NCBI GenBank assembly: GCA_043804035.1
Contig: JAZDJJ010000056.1
Span: forward strand, 1 to 39,790
Source of the DNA: JAZDJJ01 sp043804035
GTDB lineage: Bacteria; Bacteroidota; Bacteroidia; Palsa-948
Length of the DNA: 39,790 nt
Direction: 5' to 3'
Part shown: positions 1 to 8,771 of the stretch, piece after piece
How positions within the stretch are numbered: position 1 is the first letter of the stretch
Layout of the letters: each line of letters starts with the position of its first letter
The notes under the pieces: model-generated
The model's input: only the letters and a program-made list of their open reading frames with translations
The model's database searches: none
Told to the model about the DNA's origin: nothing
Made by a program: the position numbers and the translations under genes

Positions 1-1
1 T

Positions 2-196
2 AACACGATGGTAAAATTAGAATACTTGCCTAAATACGCACCAAATCTTAATCCTATTGAGCGGCATTGGTGGTATTTAAGAAAGCAAACCACTCAAAAT
101 GTATTGTTTGAAAATCTGGATGAATGCTGGAATGCTATCAATACACATTTTAATCTTTTAACTACTGATGAAATTATTAGATTATGTCAGATTTAA
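2..196 (+). pseudogene. IS630-family transposase, C-terminal fragment (cut by window start)
   Basis: The reading frame is open from the window edge to a TAA at 194-196. The motif LPKYAPNLNPIERHWWYLRK is the characteristic C-terminal part of the IS630/Tc1-mariner DDE transposase domain, where the last acidic catalytic residue sits in the NPIE motif. Only about 64 residues are visible, so I cannot tell whether the gene is intact upstream. The gene is followed directly by a conserved tail (GCGTTACATATA at 201-212) and then by a MITE-like element. IS630 elements insert at TA dinucleotides, which matches the TA at the ends of the nearby MITE-like repeats. The family call is confident; completeness is unknown. 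Confidence 0.85.
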
Positions 197-213
197 TTTG
201 GCGTTACATATAT

Positions 214-345
214 TAGGACTTACGCAAATCCGTATCGTCATTGCGACTGCGAGGCACGAAGCAGGAAGCAATCTCAATTTCTACATGAAAAAACAGATTG
301 TTTCGGTCGTTCCTCATATGCAATGACATCAGTGCGTAAGTCCTA
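214..345. mobile_element. MITE-like element, copy R1 (core type A)
   Basis: The ends are TAGGACTTACGCA (214-226) and its exact complement TGCGTAAGTCCTA (333-345). The interior (about 236-327) is itself a long imperfect palindrome, CGTCATTGCGACTGCG to GCAATGAC. It contains no reading frame. The TA at each end could be a TA target duplication as made by IS630/Tc1-type transposases. The same core, in reverse complement and nearly identical, lies inside the two AGGGCAGT-ended repeats at 28375 and 39646. Confidence 0.8.
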
Positions 346-346
346 C

Positions 347-496
347 TTATTTTAACCGAATATTTTTATCAGGATATTGCAAAGTTTTTTGATAAAATTT
401 TATAAACTCTTCGTATTCTTCCTTATAACTTACTTTTCGATGATGTAGTGTCGTAAATATAAAATGGGTGTATAAGTTGTTGTACTCTATTTTCAT
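347..496 (-). pseudogene. Internally deleted REP-associated (IS200-like, Y1) tyrosine transposase
   Basis: This 49-codon minus-strand frame runs from ATG at 496 to TAA at 349-347. Its first part, MKIEYNNLYTHFIFTTL, matches my recollection of the N-terminus of Bacteroidota REP-associated tyrosine transposases. It runs straight into HHRKVSYKEEYEEFIKFYQK, which matches the C-terminus of the same proteins. The roughly 100 residues that should lie between, holding the HUH metal site and the catalytic tyrosine, are absent, so it cannot be a working transposase. The join is in frame with no stop, as expected for a clean internal deletion. The family assignment is from memory of the family's sequence. 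Confidence 0.65.
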
Positions 497-505
497 TTTA
501 TTTGT

Positions 506-656
506 TAATAAGGTAATAAGGTTGAATTATTGCTATCGTATCTTAATTTCTACTAAGGTTATCAGAAAAAGATAAGGTTTTTTAAATCATCAACCAACTG
601 ACGGACGAAGATACTGCAAGACAATTATTTTTCCAGCACCTTATCATAAGAATTAG
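506..656. repeat. Degenerate long repeat, copy 1 (5' flank of the Y1 transposase remnant)
   Basis: It shares ordered blocks with 12062-12226: AAGGTAATAAGGTT, then TTTCTACTAAGGTTA, then TTTCCAGCACCTTATCATAA followed by GAATTARCC. AAGGT/ACCTT motifs recur in both orientations, giving hairpin potential. Because copy 1 lies just 5' of the transposase remnant, it may be the non-coding end of that element. No gene is visible between 497 and 749. Confidence 0.6.
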
Positions 657-749
657 CCACATTATGTAATAAATCATGGTTTATGTAAACTTCGTAATTT
701 TCATGTCTTGGTATATTAATAATTTTTTCTAAAATCGTTTATTATTTCT

Positions 750-1562
750 ATGAGTAAGCATCTTTTTTTTATTTTCTATTTTCTATTTTCTATTTTTCGT
801 TTTTCATTTGCCGGAGATAATTCTCCACTTGGCGCCCGTTCAGCAGCAATGGCAAACGCATCAGTAATGTTTGCAGATGTTTGGTCGGTACAGAATAATC
901 AGGCGGGGCTTGGCTTTATGAAAAAAATTTCTACCGGAGTTTTTTACGAAACTCGTTTTATGCTGAATGAACTTGCCACTAATGCAGCGGCAGTTGTTAT
1001 TCCCATAAAAAGTGGAACTTTTGGAGTGAGTGTTTCTAATTTCGGATGTTCGCTTTACAGTGAAAATAAATATGGATTATCTTTTGGAAAATCGTTCGGG
1101 AAAATTTTTTCGGCAGGAATTCAAATGGATTATCTTACTACAAAAATTTCAAATGATTACGAAAATAAAAATATTCTCGCTGCAGAAGTTGGCATACAAA
1201 CCAAGCCGTTGAAAAATTTTACCATTGGTGCACATATTTTTAATCCCACACGTACAAGAATTGCCATCTACAATGATGAACGAATTCCGACTATTATACG
1301 TTTTGGTTTTGATTATAAATTTTCTGAAAAAGTTTTTATTGCTGTGGAAACTGAAAAAGATATTGACCGAAAAGGAAACATAAAAGCAGGAATAGAATAC
1401 TGTCCGATAACTCAATTTTATTTGCGTGCAGGCGTAACAAACAATCTTAGTTGTTTTGGAATTGGAGTAAATTTTAAAAGATTTCAATTAGATATTTCTT
1501 CATCATTTCATTCGGTGTTGGGAATTAGTTCGCAGGTGGGATTGAGTTATGAATTTGAATAA
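750..1562 (+). CDS. Outer-membrane beta-barrel protein, PorV/PorQ-like
   Basis: This 270-residue protein has an N-terminal signal peptide (hydrophobic stretch at about residues 5-20, cleavage near FAG). It then has SPLGARSAAMANASVMFADVW, typical of the N-terminus of Bacteroidota PorV/PorQ- and FadL-like barrels. The rest alternates short amphipathic strands and ends in an aromatic-acidic tail (SYEFE), as outer-membrane barrels do. It starts 32 bases before the next gene's ATG, and both are probably co-transcribed. PorV and PorQ proteins serve the type IX secretion system, but this pairing with a helix-hairpin-helix barrel is not itself a secretion locus. The exact function is unknown. Confidence 0.6.
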   Translation: MSKHLFFIFYFLFSIFRFSFAGDNSPLGARSAAMANASVMFADVWSVQNNQAGLGFMKKISTGVFYETRFMLNELATNAAAVVIPIKSGTFGVSVSNFGCSLYSENKYGLSFGKSFGKIFSAGIQMDYLTTKISNDYENKNILAAEVGIQTKPLKNFTIGAHIFNPTRTRIAIYNDERIPTIIRFGFDYKFSEKVFIAVETEKDIDRKGNIKAGIEYCPITQFYLRAGVTNNLSCFGIGVNFKRFQLDISSSFHSVLGISSQVGLSYEFE

Positions 1563-1594
1563 ATCCACAAAAACAAATTTATACAAAAGCACAA

Positions 1595-3736
1595 ATGCTT
1601 TTTCCGAAAAAAATATTTTATCTGCTTGTTATCTGTTTCTTAATTTCATTTATTTTCTCTATTTCTCTTTTCGCTCAGGATACTCTTGAAACTTTTTTGG
1701 AACAGAAATTAGAAAACATTGCTGAGTCATCACAAAACGAAGAAAATGATTACACTAACCTGATTGAGTCGCTGCATTATTATATCAAACATCCCATAAA
1801 TCTGAATCACACTACAAAAAATGAATTACAGGAATTCGGTTTGCTTAACGATATTCAGATTGAAAATCTGCTGAAACACATTGAAAAAAATGGAAAACTT
1901 ATTTCGCTTTACGAACTACAAACCATTGATGGTTTTGATGAACAAACCATAGAAAAGATATTGCCATATATTCGTGTTGCCGAACTCACCGACCAGTTAC
2001 ATATTACACTGAAAGAAATTTTGCGATATGGAAATCATCAATTCATTTTGCGCGGACAACAAGTGATAGAAGAGCAAAAAGGATTTTCTTATATTGATTC
2101 GGCAGGAATCTCCAGTAACCCAAATTCACGATACATCGGCAGACCGCAGAAAATTTATTCTCGCTATCGTTTTAATTACGAAAACAATATCAGTTTTGGT
2201 ATCACAGCAGAAAAAGATGCAGGTGAACTTTTCTTTAAGAAAAATTTAAAATACAATTATCACGATTATGATTCGCTCGTCAGAGGAAAATTGAAAAATG
2301 GTTTTGATTTTTATTCTGCACATTTCTATCTGAAAAATATCCGATTCGTAAAAGCCCTTGCTCTTGGCGATTATCAGATTGGATTCGGACAAGGTCTCAC
2401 TATTTGGTCGGGAATGATGTATGGGAAAACTTCGGATGCAGTGAATATCAAACGCAATGCTCAGGGAATTCGTCCTTATACTTCGGTAAATGAAAATCTT
2501 TTTATGCGCGGTGTAGCAGCAACACTTGGAAATAATGTTTTGCAATTCACCGGTTTTTATTCACAAAAAAAAGTGGATGCAAATATTACACAGACCGATA
2601 GTTTGAATGCTGATGAGGTGATTACTGTTTCTTCTCTACAGGAAACAGGACTACATACCACGCCTTCGGAATTGGCTAATAAAAATGTTGTCACAAAAAA
2701 AGTGTTCGGAGGAAATGTTTCTTTCCAAAAGCGAAAATATTCTTTTGGTGTAACGGGAATGCACACGATGCTGAGTGCCGAATTGAATCGTTCTTTGTCA
2801 ACCTACAATCAATTTGAGTTTATGGGAAAAGAACTCACGAATATTGGTACGGATTATTCGTTTCTGCTACGCAATTTTAATTTCTTTGGCGAAGTAAGTG
2901 TGAGTGATAATGGCGGATTAGCATATTTAAATGGATGTATTGTTGCACTTGATTCAAAACTTTCTCTTTCTGTTTTGCACCGAAATTTTCAGTACAATTA
3001 TCAGAGTTTGTCATCTAACACTTTTGCCGAAAGTTCAGCCAATGAGCAGGGTTTTTATCTCGGCATCACGGCAAAGCCAGTTCGTTTTATTACCATCAAT
3101 ACTTACTATGACAATTTTATTTTTCCTTGGCTGAAATATCAAATCAATGCACCTTCTTATGGTAGTGAATTTCTCGTGCAGATAAATTACACGCCATCAA
3201 AAAAGTTTGACACTTACCTGCGTGTGAAGCAGAAAGACAAATTTGTAAATAGCAATTCCAATGATGAAATTGACTTCATTGTTCCGTTCAAGCAGATAAA
3301 CTATCGATGGAACATCGGATATCAAATATTTCCTTCGGTGAAACTCCGCAATCGTGTTGAATATATTGTACTGAATAACGGCTCCAAGCCCAAAGAAAAT
3401 GGTTATATGATTTATCAGGATTTGATTTACAAAAAAATGGGAAGCAAAATTTCTTTCACGTTCCGTTACTCGCTATTTGATACAAAGAGTTACGACTCGC
3501 GAATTTATGCTTATGAAAACGACATCTTCGGATCCTATTCCATTCCTTCTTACTACCACAAAGGCATCCGCTCGTATGTAATGATGAATTGGGATGTTAC
3601 GCGGCGGATGGAATTTTGGCTGCGCTGGTCGCAATTTTATTACTCAAATCAAAGTGTGATTAATGCAGGTTCATTGAGCGAAATACAAGGGCATACAAAA
3701 AGCGAAGTGAAGATGCAAATGAGAATTAAGTTTTGA
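1595..3736 (+). CDS. Helix-hairpin-helix domain outer-membrane protein
   Basis: This 713-residue exported protein has a signal peptide at residues 1-27 (ends SLFAQD). Residues ~60-135 carry ComEA-like helix-hairpin-helix repeats. PINLNHTTKNELQEFGLL and KLISLYELQTIDGFDEQTIE are the two halves of the classic LN-A-T-xxEL-xxLP-G-xxxA unit. The remaining ~570 residues are strand-rich with many aromatics and end KMQMRIKF, consistent with a large outer-membrane beta-barrel. The helix-hairpin-helix part would lie in the periplasm. Proteins with this architecture are common in Bacteroidota and uncharacterised. A role in DNA handling is suggested only by the domain and is not shown. Confidence 0.7.
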   Translation: MLFPKKIFYLLVICFLISFIFSISLFAQDTLETFLEQKLENIAESSQNEENDYTNLIESLHYYIKHPINLNHTTKNELQEFGLLNDIQIENLLKHIEKNGKLISLYELQTIDGFDEQTIEKILPYIRVAELTDQLHITLKEILRYGNHQFILRGQQVIEEQKGFSYIDSAGISSNPNSRYIGRPQKIYSRYRFNYENNISFGITAEKDAGELFFKKNLKYNYHDYDSLVRGKLKNGFDFYSAHFYLKNIRFVKALALGDYQIGFGQGLTIWSGMMYGKTSDAVNIKRNAQGIRPYTSVNENLFMRGVAATLGNNVLQFTGFYSQKKVDANITQTDSLNADEVITVSSLQETGLHTTPSELANKNVVTKKVFGGNVSFQKRKYSFGVTGMHTMLSAELNRSLSTYNQFEFMGKELTNIGTDYSFLLRNFNFFGEVSVSDNGGLAYLNGCIVALDSKLSLSVLHRNFQYNYQSLSSNTFAESSANEQGFYLGITAKPVRFITINTYYDNFIFPWLKYQINAPSYGSEFLVQINYTPSKKFDTYLRVKQKDKFVNSNSNDEIDFIVPFKQINYRWNIGYQIFPSVKLRNRVEYIVLNNGSKPKENGYMIYQDLIYKKMGSKISFTFRYSLFDTKSYDSRIYAYENDIFGSYSIPSYYHKGIRSYVMMNWDVTRRMEFWLRWSQFYYSNQSVINAGSLSEIQGHTKSEVKMQMRIKF

Positions 3737-3812
3737 TATATCTCGCGTAACTTCGCTGCAAGCCACAGAGAATTATCAAGTTAAATAACTTTTTAGATTA
3801 TTTCAGCAAATC

Positions 3813-4949
3813 CTAACTAATGTAAAAATTTTTAATAGAAGAAATAATTCTTTGAATATCATTTCTCTTGAGTTCAAAAAATAGTGGTAGCCGAATCAAT
3901 CTTTCGGTATAAAAAACCGACATATTCAATTCCCGCCCATCGTGTTTGTTTTTATAAAACTGACTATTATGCAAGGATTGATAATGAAAAACAGAGTAAA
4001 TATTATTTTTTCTAAGATGAGCAATTAATTCATCTCTCTCTTTCTGCTCACTACATATAAGATAAAAAATATGTGCATTATTGGAAGCATATCCCGGAAT
4101 TACAGGTAATGTAAAAAATCTTTTTTTCTGAAGAGGGAATAATAGTTTGTAATATTGTTTCCAGATTTCCAGACGTTTGTTTTGAATCTTTTTAAGATTT
4201 TCAAGTTGAGCAAAAAGAAAAGCAGCAACAATTTCTGAAGGAAGGAATGAACTACCAATATCCACCCATCCGTATTTATCCACTTCACCTCTCCAGAAAG
4301 CAGCGCGGTTAGTTCCTTTTTCCCAGATGATTTCAGCACGTTCCAGAAATCTCTTATCATTTATCGCAAGCATTCCACCTTCGCCAGAAATAATATTTTT
4401 GGTTTCGTGAAATGAAAATGCAGCCAAATGTCCGATTGAACCAAGAGGTTTTTTTTTATAATATGCATCAATTGCTTGTGCAGCATCTTCCACTACAAAA
4501 AGATCATGTTTTTTAGCAATGGACATTATCACATCCATATTGCAAGCCACTCCAGCATAATGAACCACAATAATTGCTTTTGTTTTATCTGTTATCAGGT
4601 TTTCTATTTTAGTTTCATCCATATTAGGATGATCTTTTTTGCTGTCAACAAACACAATTTTTGCACCTCGTAAAACAAAAGCATTGGCAGTGGAAACAAA
4701 AGTGAAAGATGGCATGATTACTTCATCACCTGGTTGAATATCAAGTAAAAGAGAAGCCATTTCCAGTGCATCGGTACAGGAAGTGGTAAGCAGACATTTT
4801 TTGAAACCATATTTTTTTTCGAAAAAAGCATGACAAAGTTTAGTGAACTTTCCATTGCCTGATATTTTTTTGTTATATACAGCATCGTAAATGTAGTGGG
4901 CTTCTTTACCAGTAAGATATGGCTGATTGAATCCTATAATGTTATCCAT
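3813..4949 (-). CDS. wecE: dTDP-4-amino-4,6-dideoxygalactose transaminase (WecE/RffA type)
   Basis: This 378-residue PLP enzyme of the DegT/DnrJ/EryC1/StrS fold makes dTDP-4-amino-4,6-dideoxy-D-galactose from the 4-keto-6-deoxy sugar, with glutamate as usual donor. Blocks shared with E. coli WecE include LLLDIQPGDEVIMPSFTFVS, ANAFVLRGAKIVFVD and VVHYAGVAC. D155 (VVEDAAQA) should contact the pyridine nitrogen, and K184 (SFHETK) is the Schiff-base lysine. The length is normal. It is the last gene of the nine-gene operon, 12 bases after the zinc-finger methyltransferase. The product is likely a fucosamine-type sugar for the surface glycan. The upstream RmlA/RmlB enzymes are not in the window. 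Confidence 0.9.
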   Translation of the reverse strand: MDNIIGFNQPYLTGKEAHYIYDAVYNKKISGNGKFTKLCHAFFEKKYGFKKCLLTTSCTDALEMASLLLDIQPGDEVIMPSFTFVSTANAFVLRGAKIVFVDSKKDHPNMDETKIENLITDKTKAIIVVHYAGVACNMDVIMSIAKKHDLFVVEDAAQAIDAYYKKKPLGSIGHLAAFSFHETKNIISGEGGMLAINDKRFLERAEIIWEKGTNRAAFWRGEVDKYGWVDIGSSFLPSEIVAAFLFAQLENLKKIQNKRLEIWKQYYKLLFPLQKKRFFTLPVIPGYASNNAHIFYLICSEQKERDELIAHLRKNNIYSVFHYQSLHNSQFYKNKHDGRELNMSVFYTERLIRLPLFFELKRNDIQRIISSIKNFYIS

Positions 4950-4961
4950 AATACTGAAATT

Positions 4962-6101
4962 TTATATTATTGAAAAAATATTAAGATGATACTTTGCAAG
5001 TTTGTTTTTTATCATTTGGTGATATTTTTTATTAACTGTAAGAAAAACCGCATCGGCAGAATTTTTTTCAAACCAATCAATATTGCTGATAGGAATACCG
5101 TGTTTAAGTGTTCCGATTTTTGACGGAGTTTCATCAATACATGCAACAATATTCTGACTTCCCAGCGATGTAAATGTAAAAAAAAGTGTTAGCACTTCAC
5201 CACTTCCAAAAACTGCAATGCGTTTGAACTTTTCCTTGTTAATTTGTTCATTAATTGAATCAAAATTATTTTTCCAATAAGCAAAGGTGTTTTCAAGAAT
5301 AGTATGTTCTTTTGGAAAATCATTGTTAGTTTTCCCATTGTGTTCGCATATAAAAAGACCAATGCCGTGATTGATAGAATGATTTGAATCCTGATGAATC
5401 ACATTTAAGTTAAGATTTTTTAACAGGTGATTGATATGTCGTGTTGTAAAATGCCACACGTGCTCTGCAAAAAATAAATCATACCCACCATAATCCTGAA
5501 TCGGAAGACAGAAAATAATTCTTCCTCCTTTTTTTAATGAAGTAGAAATAGAACGAATCATACCGCAAATATCTTCAATATGTTCAATTACATTTATCAG
5601 TAGAATAACATCAGATTCCAAAAGTTTATTATCGTTGGGAAGAAATAATTTTTGTTTTATGTTCAATCCTTTTTTTCTGCCAAGTTCTGTTGCCTTGATG
5701 CTTCCATCAAAACCCAAAAGATTTTTGTTTGGAAATATCTTTTTTATTTTCTCCAATAATAATCCTTCGCCGCAACCAATTTCTGTTAGCGTTTCAAATT
5801 GTTTTGGAAAATGAGGGATGAGCCAGTCGGCAAAAACCTGTGATCTTGGAATGGGACCATTTGGAGTAAAAAATAAATGCTCTTCTCTTTCAAATGTATT
5901 CAGTTCATATTCTTTGCCATATAGTAATTCAATTTCGTCGTCAGTAAAAGTTTTTTTATTTGATACAACGCCGCATTGTGCGCAAATTATTTTCTCAAGA
6001 TTTCCGTTTCCAATTCTTTGATCTCCAGTCATGATTCTACCTGTGGAAGTATTAAAGAATGAATTCCAAACTAACCCATTGCATATAGGACAATTTTTCA
6101 T
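4962..6101 (-). CDS. Zinc-binding class I SAM C-methyltransferase
   Basis: This 379-residue protein has the three-part layout of sugar C-methyltransferases such as the TylCIII/NovU group. The N-terminal zinc-binding domain has paired cysteines (C4, C7, C40, C43). The central SAM domain has motif I LTEIGCGEGL near residues 105-114. The C-terminal Rossmann-like domain is around FKRIAVFGSGEV (about residue 293 on). HVWHFTTRHI matches the family's central histidine-rich active-site segment. The start directly abuts the WbqC stop, so translation is probably coupled. It probably methylates a nucleotide keto-sugar for the surface polysaccharide; the substrate cannot be read from sequence. Confidence 0.8.
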   Translation of the reverse strand: MKNCPICNGLVWNSFFNTSTGRIMTGDQRIGNGNLEKIICAQCGVVSNKKTFTDDEIELLYGKEYELNTFEREEHLFFTPNGPIPRSQVFADWLIPHFPKQFETLTEIGCGEGLLLEKIKKIFPNKNLLGFDGSIKATELGRKKGLNIKQKLFLPNDNKLLESDVILLINVIEHIEDICGMIRSISTSLKKGGRIIFCLPIQDYGGYDLFFAEHVWHFTTRHINHLLKNLNLNVIHQDSNHSINHGIGLFICEHNGKTNNDFPKEHTILENTFAYWKNNFDSINEQINKEKFKRIAVFGSGEVLTLFFTFTSLGSQNIVACIDETPSKIGTLKHGIPISNIDWFEKNSADAVFLTVNKKYHQMIKNKLAKYHLNIFSII

Positions 6102-6809
6102 TTATTTTTTTAATATTTCTGGTACTGGGCTTGATAAAATAATTTCTTTGGTTCTTTTTCCTTCATTCATTAAAGCATCAAGAATAGACATATAAGGAAC
6201 AAATTCTCCCCAAAGTTGTTTATGTGGAGTATGTTGGTAATGTTGAAAGATAACAGTGATTCCGTGTTTCTTGAATAACTCAATATCAATAAATGCTTGC
6301 GCCGCTTTTCCATCATACAGAATATCAGCGTTAAAACTTTTACATACTTCAATTATCCGTTCATTTTTTCCATCAATATTTCGCGGAATACCGGAAGCAA
6401 AATGAATGGGTATAGTAATTCCAATATAGTTCAATATTACATTGTTCAGGTGGAAATTCAACTCAACAAGTTTTTCATATTTGCCCAGCAGAATAGGTTT
6501 TATCAATTCAATAATTTCCTCGTAATGCGGACTTTTTTTATACCATTCGCGAAGTTTATTTAAGATGTTATCTTCCCATTTTTCGTTGTAAGAAATATAT
6601 ACATCTTTAATCAACGTATCTCTTGATGGATTGCATACAGGAACATAAATATTTTTTACACCATTAGGAGTTTTTAATTGATTGCTGTTTCGCCAATCTT
6701 TTTTGGTGTATTGAACATCATCCAAATAAACAAAAACATCAGATAAAGCAATTTGCTCAAAGTATCCGAGCCACGGAACAAAACAAGGTTGTATAATAGA
6801 AATTTTCAT
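6102..6809 (-). CDS. WbqC-like family protein
   Basis: This 235-residue protein starts MKISIIQPCFVPWLGYFEQI, the hallmark N-terminus of the WbqC family (PF08889), followed by YLDDVQYTKKDWRNSN. It has the normal length and no membrane segment or signal peptide. WbqC proteins sit in O-antigen and capsule clusters beside aminotransferases and methyltransferases. Their biochemical role is poorly defined, and a role in forming or modifying an acylated amino sugar is often suggested. It lies 4 bases after the preceding aminotransferase and abuts the next methyltransferase, so it belongs to the tight operon. The family call is very secure; the function is not. Confidence 0.9.
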   Translation of the reverse strand: MKISIIQPCFVPWLGYFEQIALSDVFVYLDDVQYTKKDWRNSNQLKTPNGVKNIYVPVCNPSRDTLIKDVYISYNEKWEDNILNKLREWYKKSPHYEEIIELIKPILLGKYEKLVELNFHLNNVILNYIGITIPIHFASGIPRNIDGKNERIIEVCKSFNADILYDGKAAQAFIDIELFKKHGITVIFQHYQHTPHKQLWGEFVPYMSILDALMNEGKRTKEIILSSPVPEILKK

Positions 6810-6813
6810 TTTA

Positions 6814-7839
6814 TTAACTAAAACTATTAATTAACGTAACTGTTTTTTTTACATCCTTCATTGTTACTCGTTCATCAACAAAAAGATTCAGTACCCTTTG
6901 CCCAAATTCATAAGCTCCGGGAAATTTTTTCGGACTTTGTTCCGGGAAAAATAAATTATTAACCGGAGGATACCATGTGCTCACAAGTAAATTATTTTCT
7001 CGTATTTTATTTACAAACTTATTTCTTATATCGTTATTAGTGGCAAGTATCGTATATCGCCAACACACTTCTCCTTCAACGAATGGCTGAGTGATTATTG
7101 CTTTGTTGCTGATATTATCTCTGTAATAATTTGCAATTATATTTCTTCGGCTGATATTTTTGTTTAATTTTTTAAGTTTCTTTTTTATTTTCTGTTTATT
7201 ATTCTTATCAAGTTGAAATATCAAATAATCTGAATATTTATTGTACAGTTTTGTTATAGAATATATTTTTTTTTTTCTTAGTTTTTTTAATTTATCTTGA
7301 TAGTATTTATCTTTTTCTCTGTAAAGATTATTGAAAACAGGCAATGCTTTCATAATCTCTATGGCTTTGTTTAGTATGTGTTTATTTTTAATTTTCATAG
7401 CACCACCAACACCGTTTTCAATAATTTTTGCATACCCAAAACTATAAATAGCAGCATCTCCGAAATTTCCAAGAGGTTTGTTTTTATAGGTTGCGCCTAT
7501 GGCATTGCAAACATCTTCTATCAGATAAATATTTTGAGCAGCAGTCCATCTCTTAATTTCATCTATAGCGATAGGAATACCAAAATTATGAACTGCCAAT
7601 AAAATATTTTCATTTCCACGATATGCATTTTTAATTAGAGCAAGATTAGCATTTCCATTTTTGGAATTAACATCATAAAATACCGGACACATTCCGAGTT
7701 TAAGTATTATACCGACTACTATTTCGCAAATATTTACAGGGAGCAAAATAGATTTATTTTTTCCATCTATTGCTTTTAAGATGCTCCACAAAGCATTGCT
7801 GCCTCTTCCTGTAAAAATCAGGTCATTAAAATTGTTCAT
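6814..7839 (-). CDS. DegT/DnrJ/EryC1/StrS-family aminotransferase, divergent
   Basis: This 341-residue protein of the PLP sugar-aminotransferase fold differs clearly from the WecE copy in the same operon. The nitrogen-contacting aspartate is D109 (YLIEDVCNAIGATYK). The presumed Schiff-base lysine is K138 (SFGYAK), followed by NGVGGAM. The region around residues 165-235 is unusually lysine-rich and low-complexity (KKLRKKKIYS, KIKKKLKKLNK). It overlaps the 3' end of the glycosyltransferase 2 gene by 14 bases. It probably makes a second aminosugar or acts on an acyl substrate. Since the catalytic residues are present, it is probably active. Confidence 0.8.
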   Translation of the reverse strand: MNNFNDLIFTGRGSNALWSILKAIDGKNKSILLPVNICEIVVGIILKLGMCPVFYDVNSKNGNANLALIKNAYRGNENILLAVHNFGIPIAIDEIKRWTAAQNIYLIEDVCNAIGATYKNKPLGNFGDAAIYSFGYAKIIENGVGGAMKIKNKHILNKAIEIMKALPVFNNLYREKDKYYQDKLKKLRKKKIYSITKLYNKYSDYLIFQLDKNNKQKIKKKLKKLNKNISRRNIIANYYRDNISNKAIITQPFVEGEVCWRYTILATNNDIRNKFVNKIRENNLLVSTWYPPVNNLFFPEQSPKKFPGAYEFGQRVLNLFVDERVTMKDVKKTVTLINSFS

Positions 7840-8758
7840 GGATTAACTGATTCATTGTTTTTCGGAAGTCAAGATTTTTATTTATCCGTTCAATTTTGAA
7901 AGCGATAATTCCCATTAAAGTAAAAATCAATCCTATAAGAAAAAGGAATAGAAAAAAAACCAGGTAATTGGTTGGCAAAATACTTTGATTGAGCATGCCA
8001 TGTACAATAATACCACCGACCATTCCGGCTCCGATGATAATCATAATAAAACCTATTACAATCATAAAAATAAGAGTATTTTTTCCGCTGCTAAAATTCA
8101 GCAAAGCAAGCATTAAAGCATAAATCAAATCTTTGAATTTGTAATGACTTTTTCGTTCTTGTACTCTGTCATATTCAATCTGAATTTCACTAATGTTCAG
8201 TTTTAAGTTGACCATCAGTATCGGCAGATTCTGAATAAGGATATCTTGCATCAAAAGTTTATCTAATGCTTTTCTTTTTATGAGTTTGAAAGTGGAACCA
8301 ATATCTTTTAATTTAGAATTCGTCATCTTCTGAAGTAAAAAAGAAACTCCTTTTGATCCTAATGCTCTAAAAAAACTTTTTGATCTTTCTTTTCGCAATG
8401 CACTGATAACATCCCAGTTTTCTGATTCTTTTGTTTTGTTGTATAAAACGTGCATATATTCGGGCTGAATCTGAAGATCGGAATCCATCATAAAGATTAA
8501 TTCACCTGTGCAATTTTTCAATCCTATTGCTGTGGATATATGCTGACCGGAATTTACGTTAAGTGTTATAAGACGTAGTTGGGGATATTGGTGCATTTGC
8601 AACTTAATTACTTCATCGGTTGCATCCGAACTGCAATCATTCACCAGGATAATTTCAAAATCATTGGTGATTTCAGATAATGTACGGGAAGCCCGTTCTA
8701 TGAACTCAGTGATTTTTTTTTCTTCATTATAAACCGGTGATACAAGTGAAACTTTCAT
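7826..8758 (-). CDS. Glycosyltransferase family 2, polyprenyl-phosphate sugar transferase type
   Basis: The protein starts MKVSLVSPVYNEE, the standard GT2 N-terminus. I chose ATG 8758 over an upstream ATG at 8848 because the extra 30 residues would overlap the methyltransferase gene and match nothing. The result is about 310 residues. The GT-A domain includes EIILVNDCSSDAT and the metal-binding MDSDLQIQPEYM. Two C-terminal transmembrane helices follow (TLIFMIVIGFIMIIIGAG and YLVFFLFLFLIGLIFTLMG). This layout matches DPM1/ArnC-type enzymes, which load a sugar onto a polyprenyl phosphate at the inner face of the membrane. It follows the methyltransferase by 13 bases. Confidence 0.85.
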   Translation of the reverse strand: MKVSLVSPVYNEEKKITEFIERASRTLSEITNDFEIILVNDCSSDATDEVIKLQMHQYPQLRLITLNVNSGQHISTAIGLKNCTGELIFMMDSDLQIQPEYMHVLYNKTKESENWDVISALRKERSKSFFRALGSKGVSFLLQKMTNSKLKDIGSTFKLIKRKALDKLLMQDILIQNLPILMVNLKLNISEIQIEYDRVQERKSHYKFKDLIYALMLALLNFSSGKNTLIFMIVIGFIMIIIGAGMVGGIIVHGMLNQSILPTNYLVFFLFLFLIGLIFTLMGIIAFKIERINKNLDFRKTMNQLIHEQF

Positions 8759-8771
8759 CTTAAATTGTAAT

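Noticed and set aside
1149..1487. Long antisense frames inside real genes (also 16329-16649, 17751-18131, 23940-24383, 35145-35657)
   Set aside because: They are shadows of well-supported genes on the other strand or in another frame, with Phe/Ile/Ser-rich products lacking family motifs.
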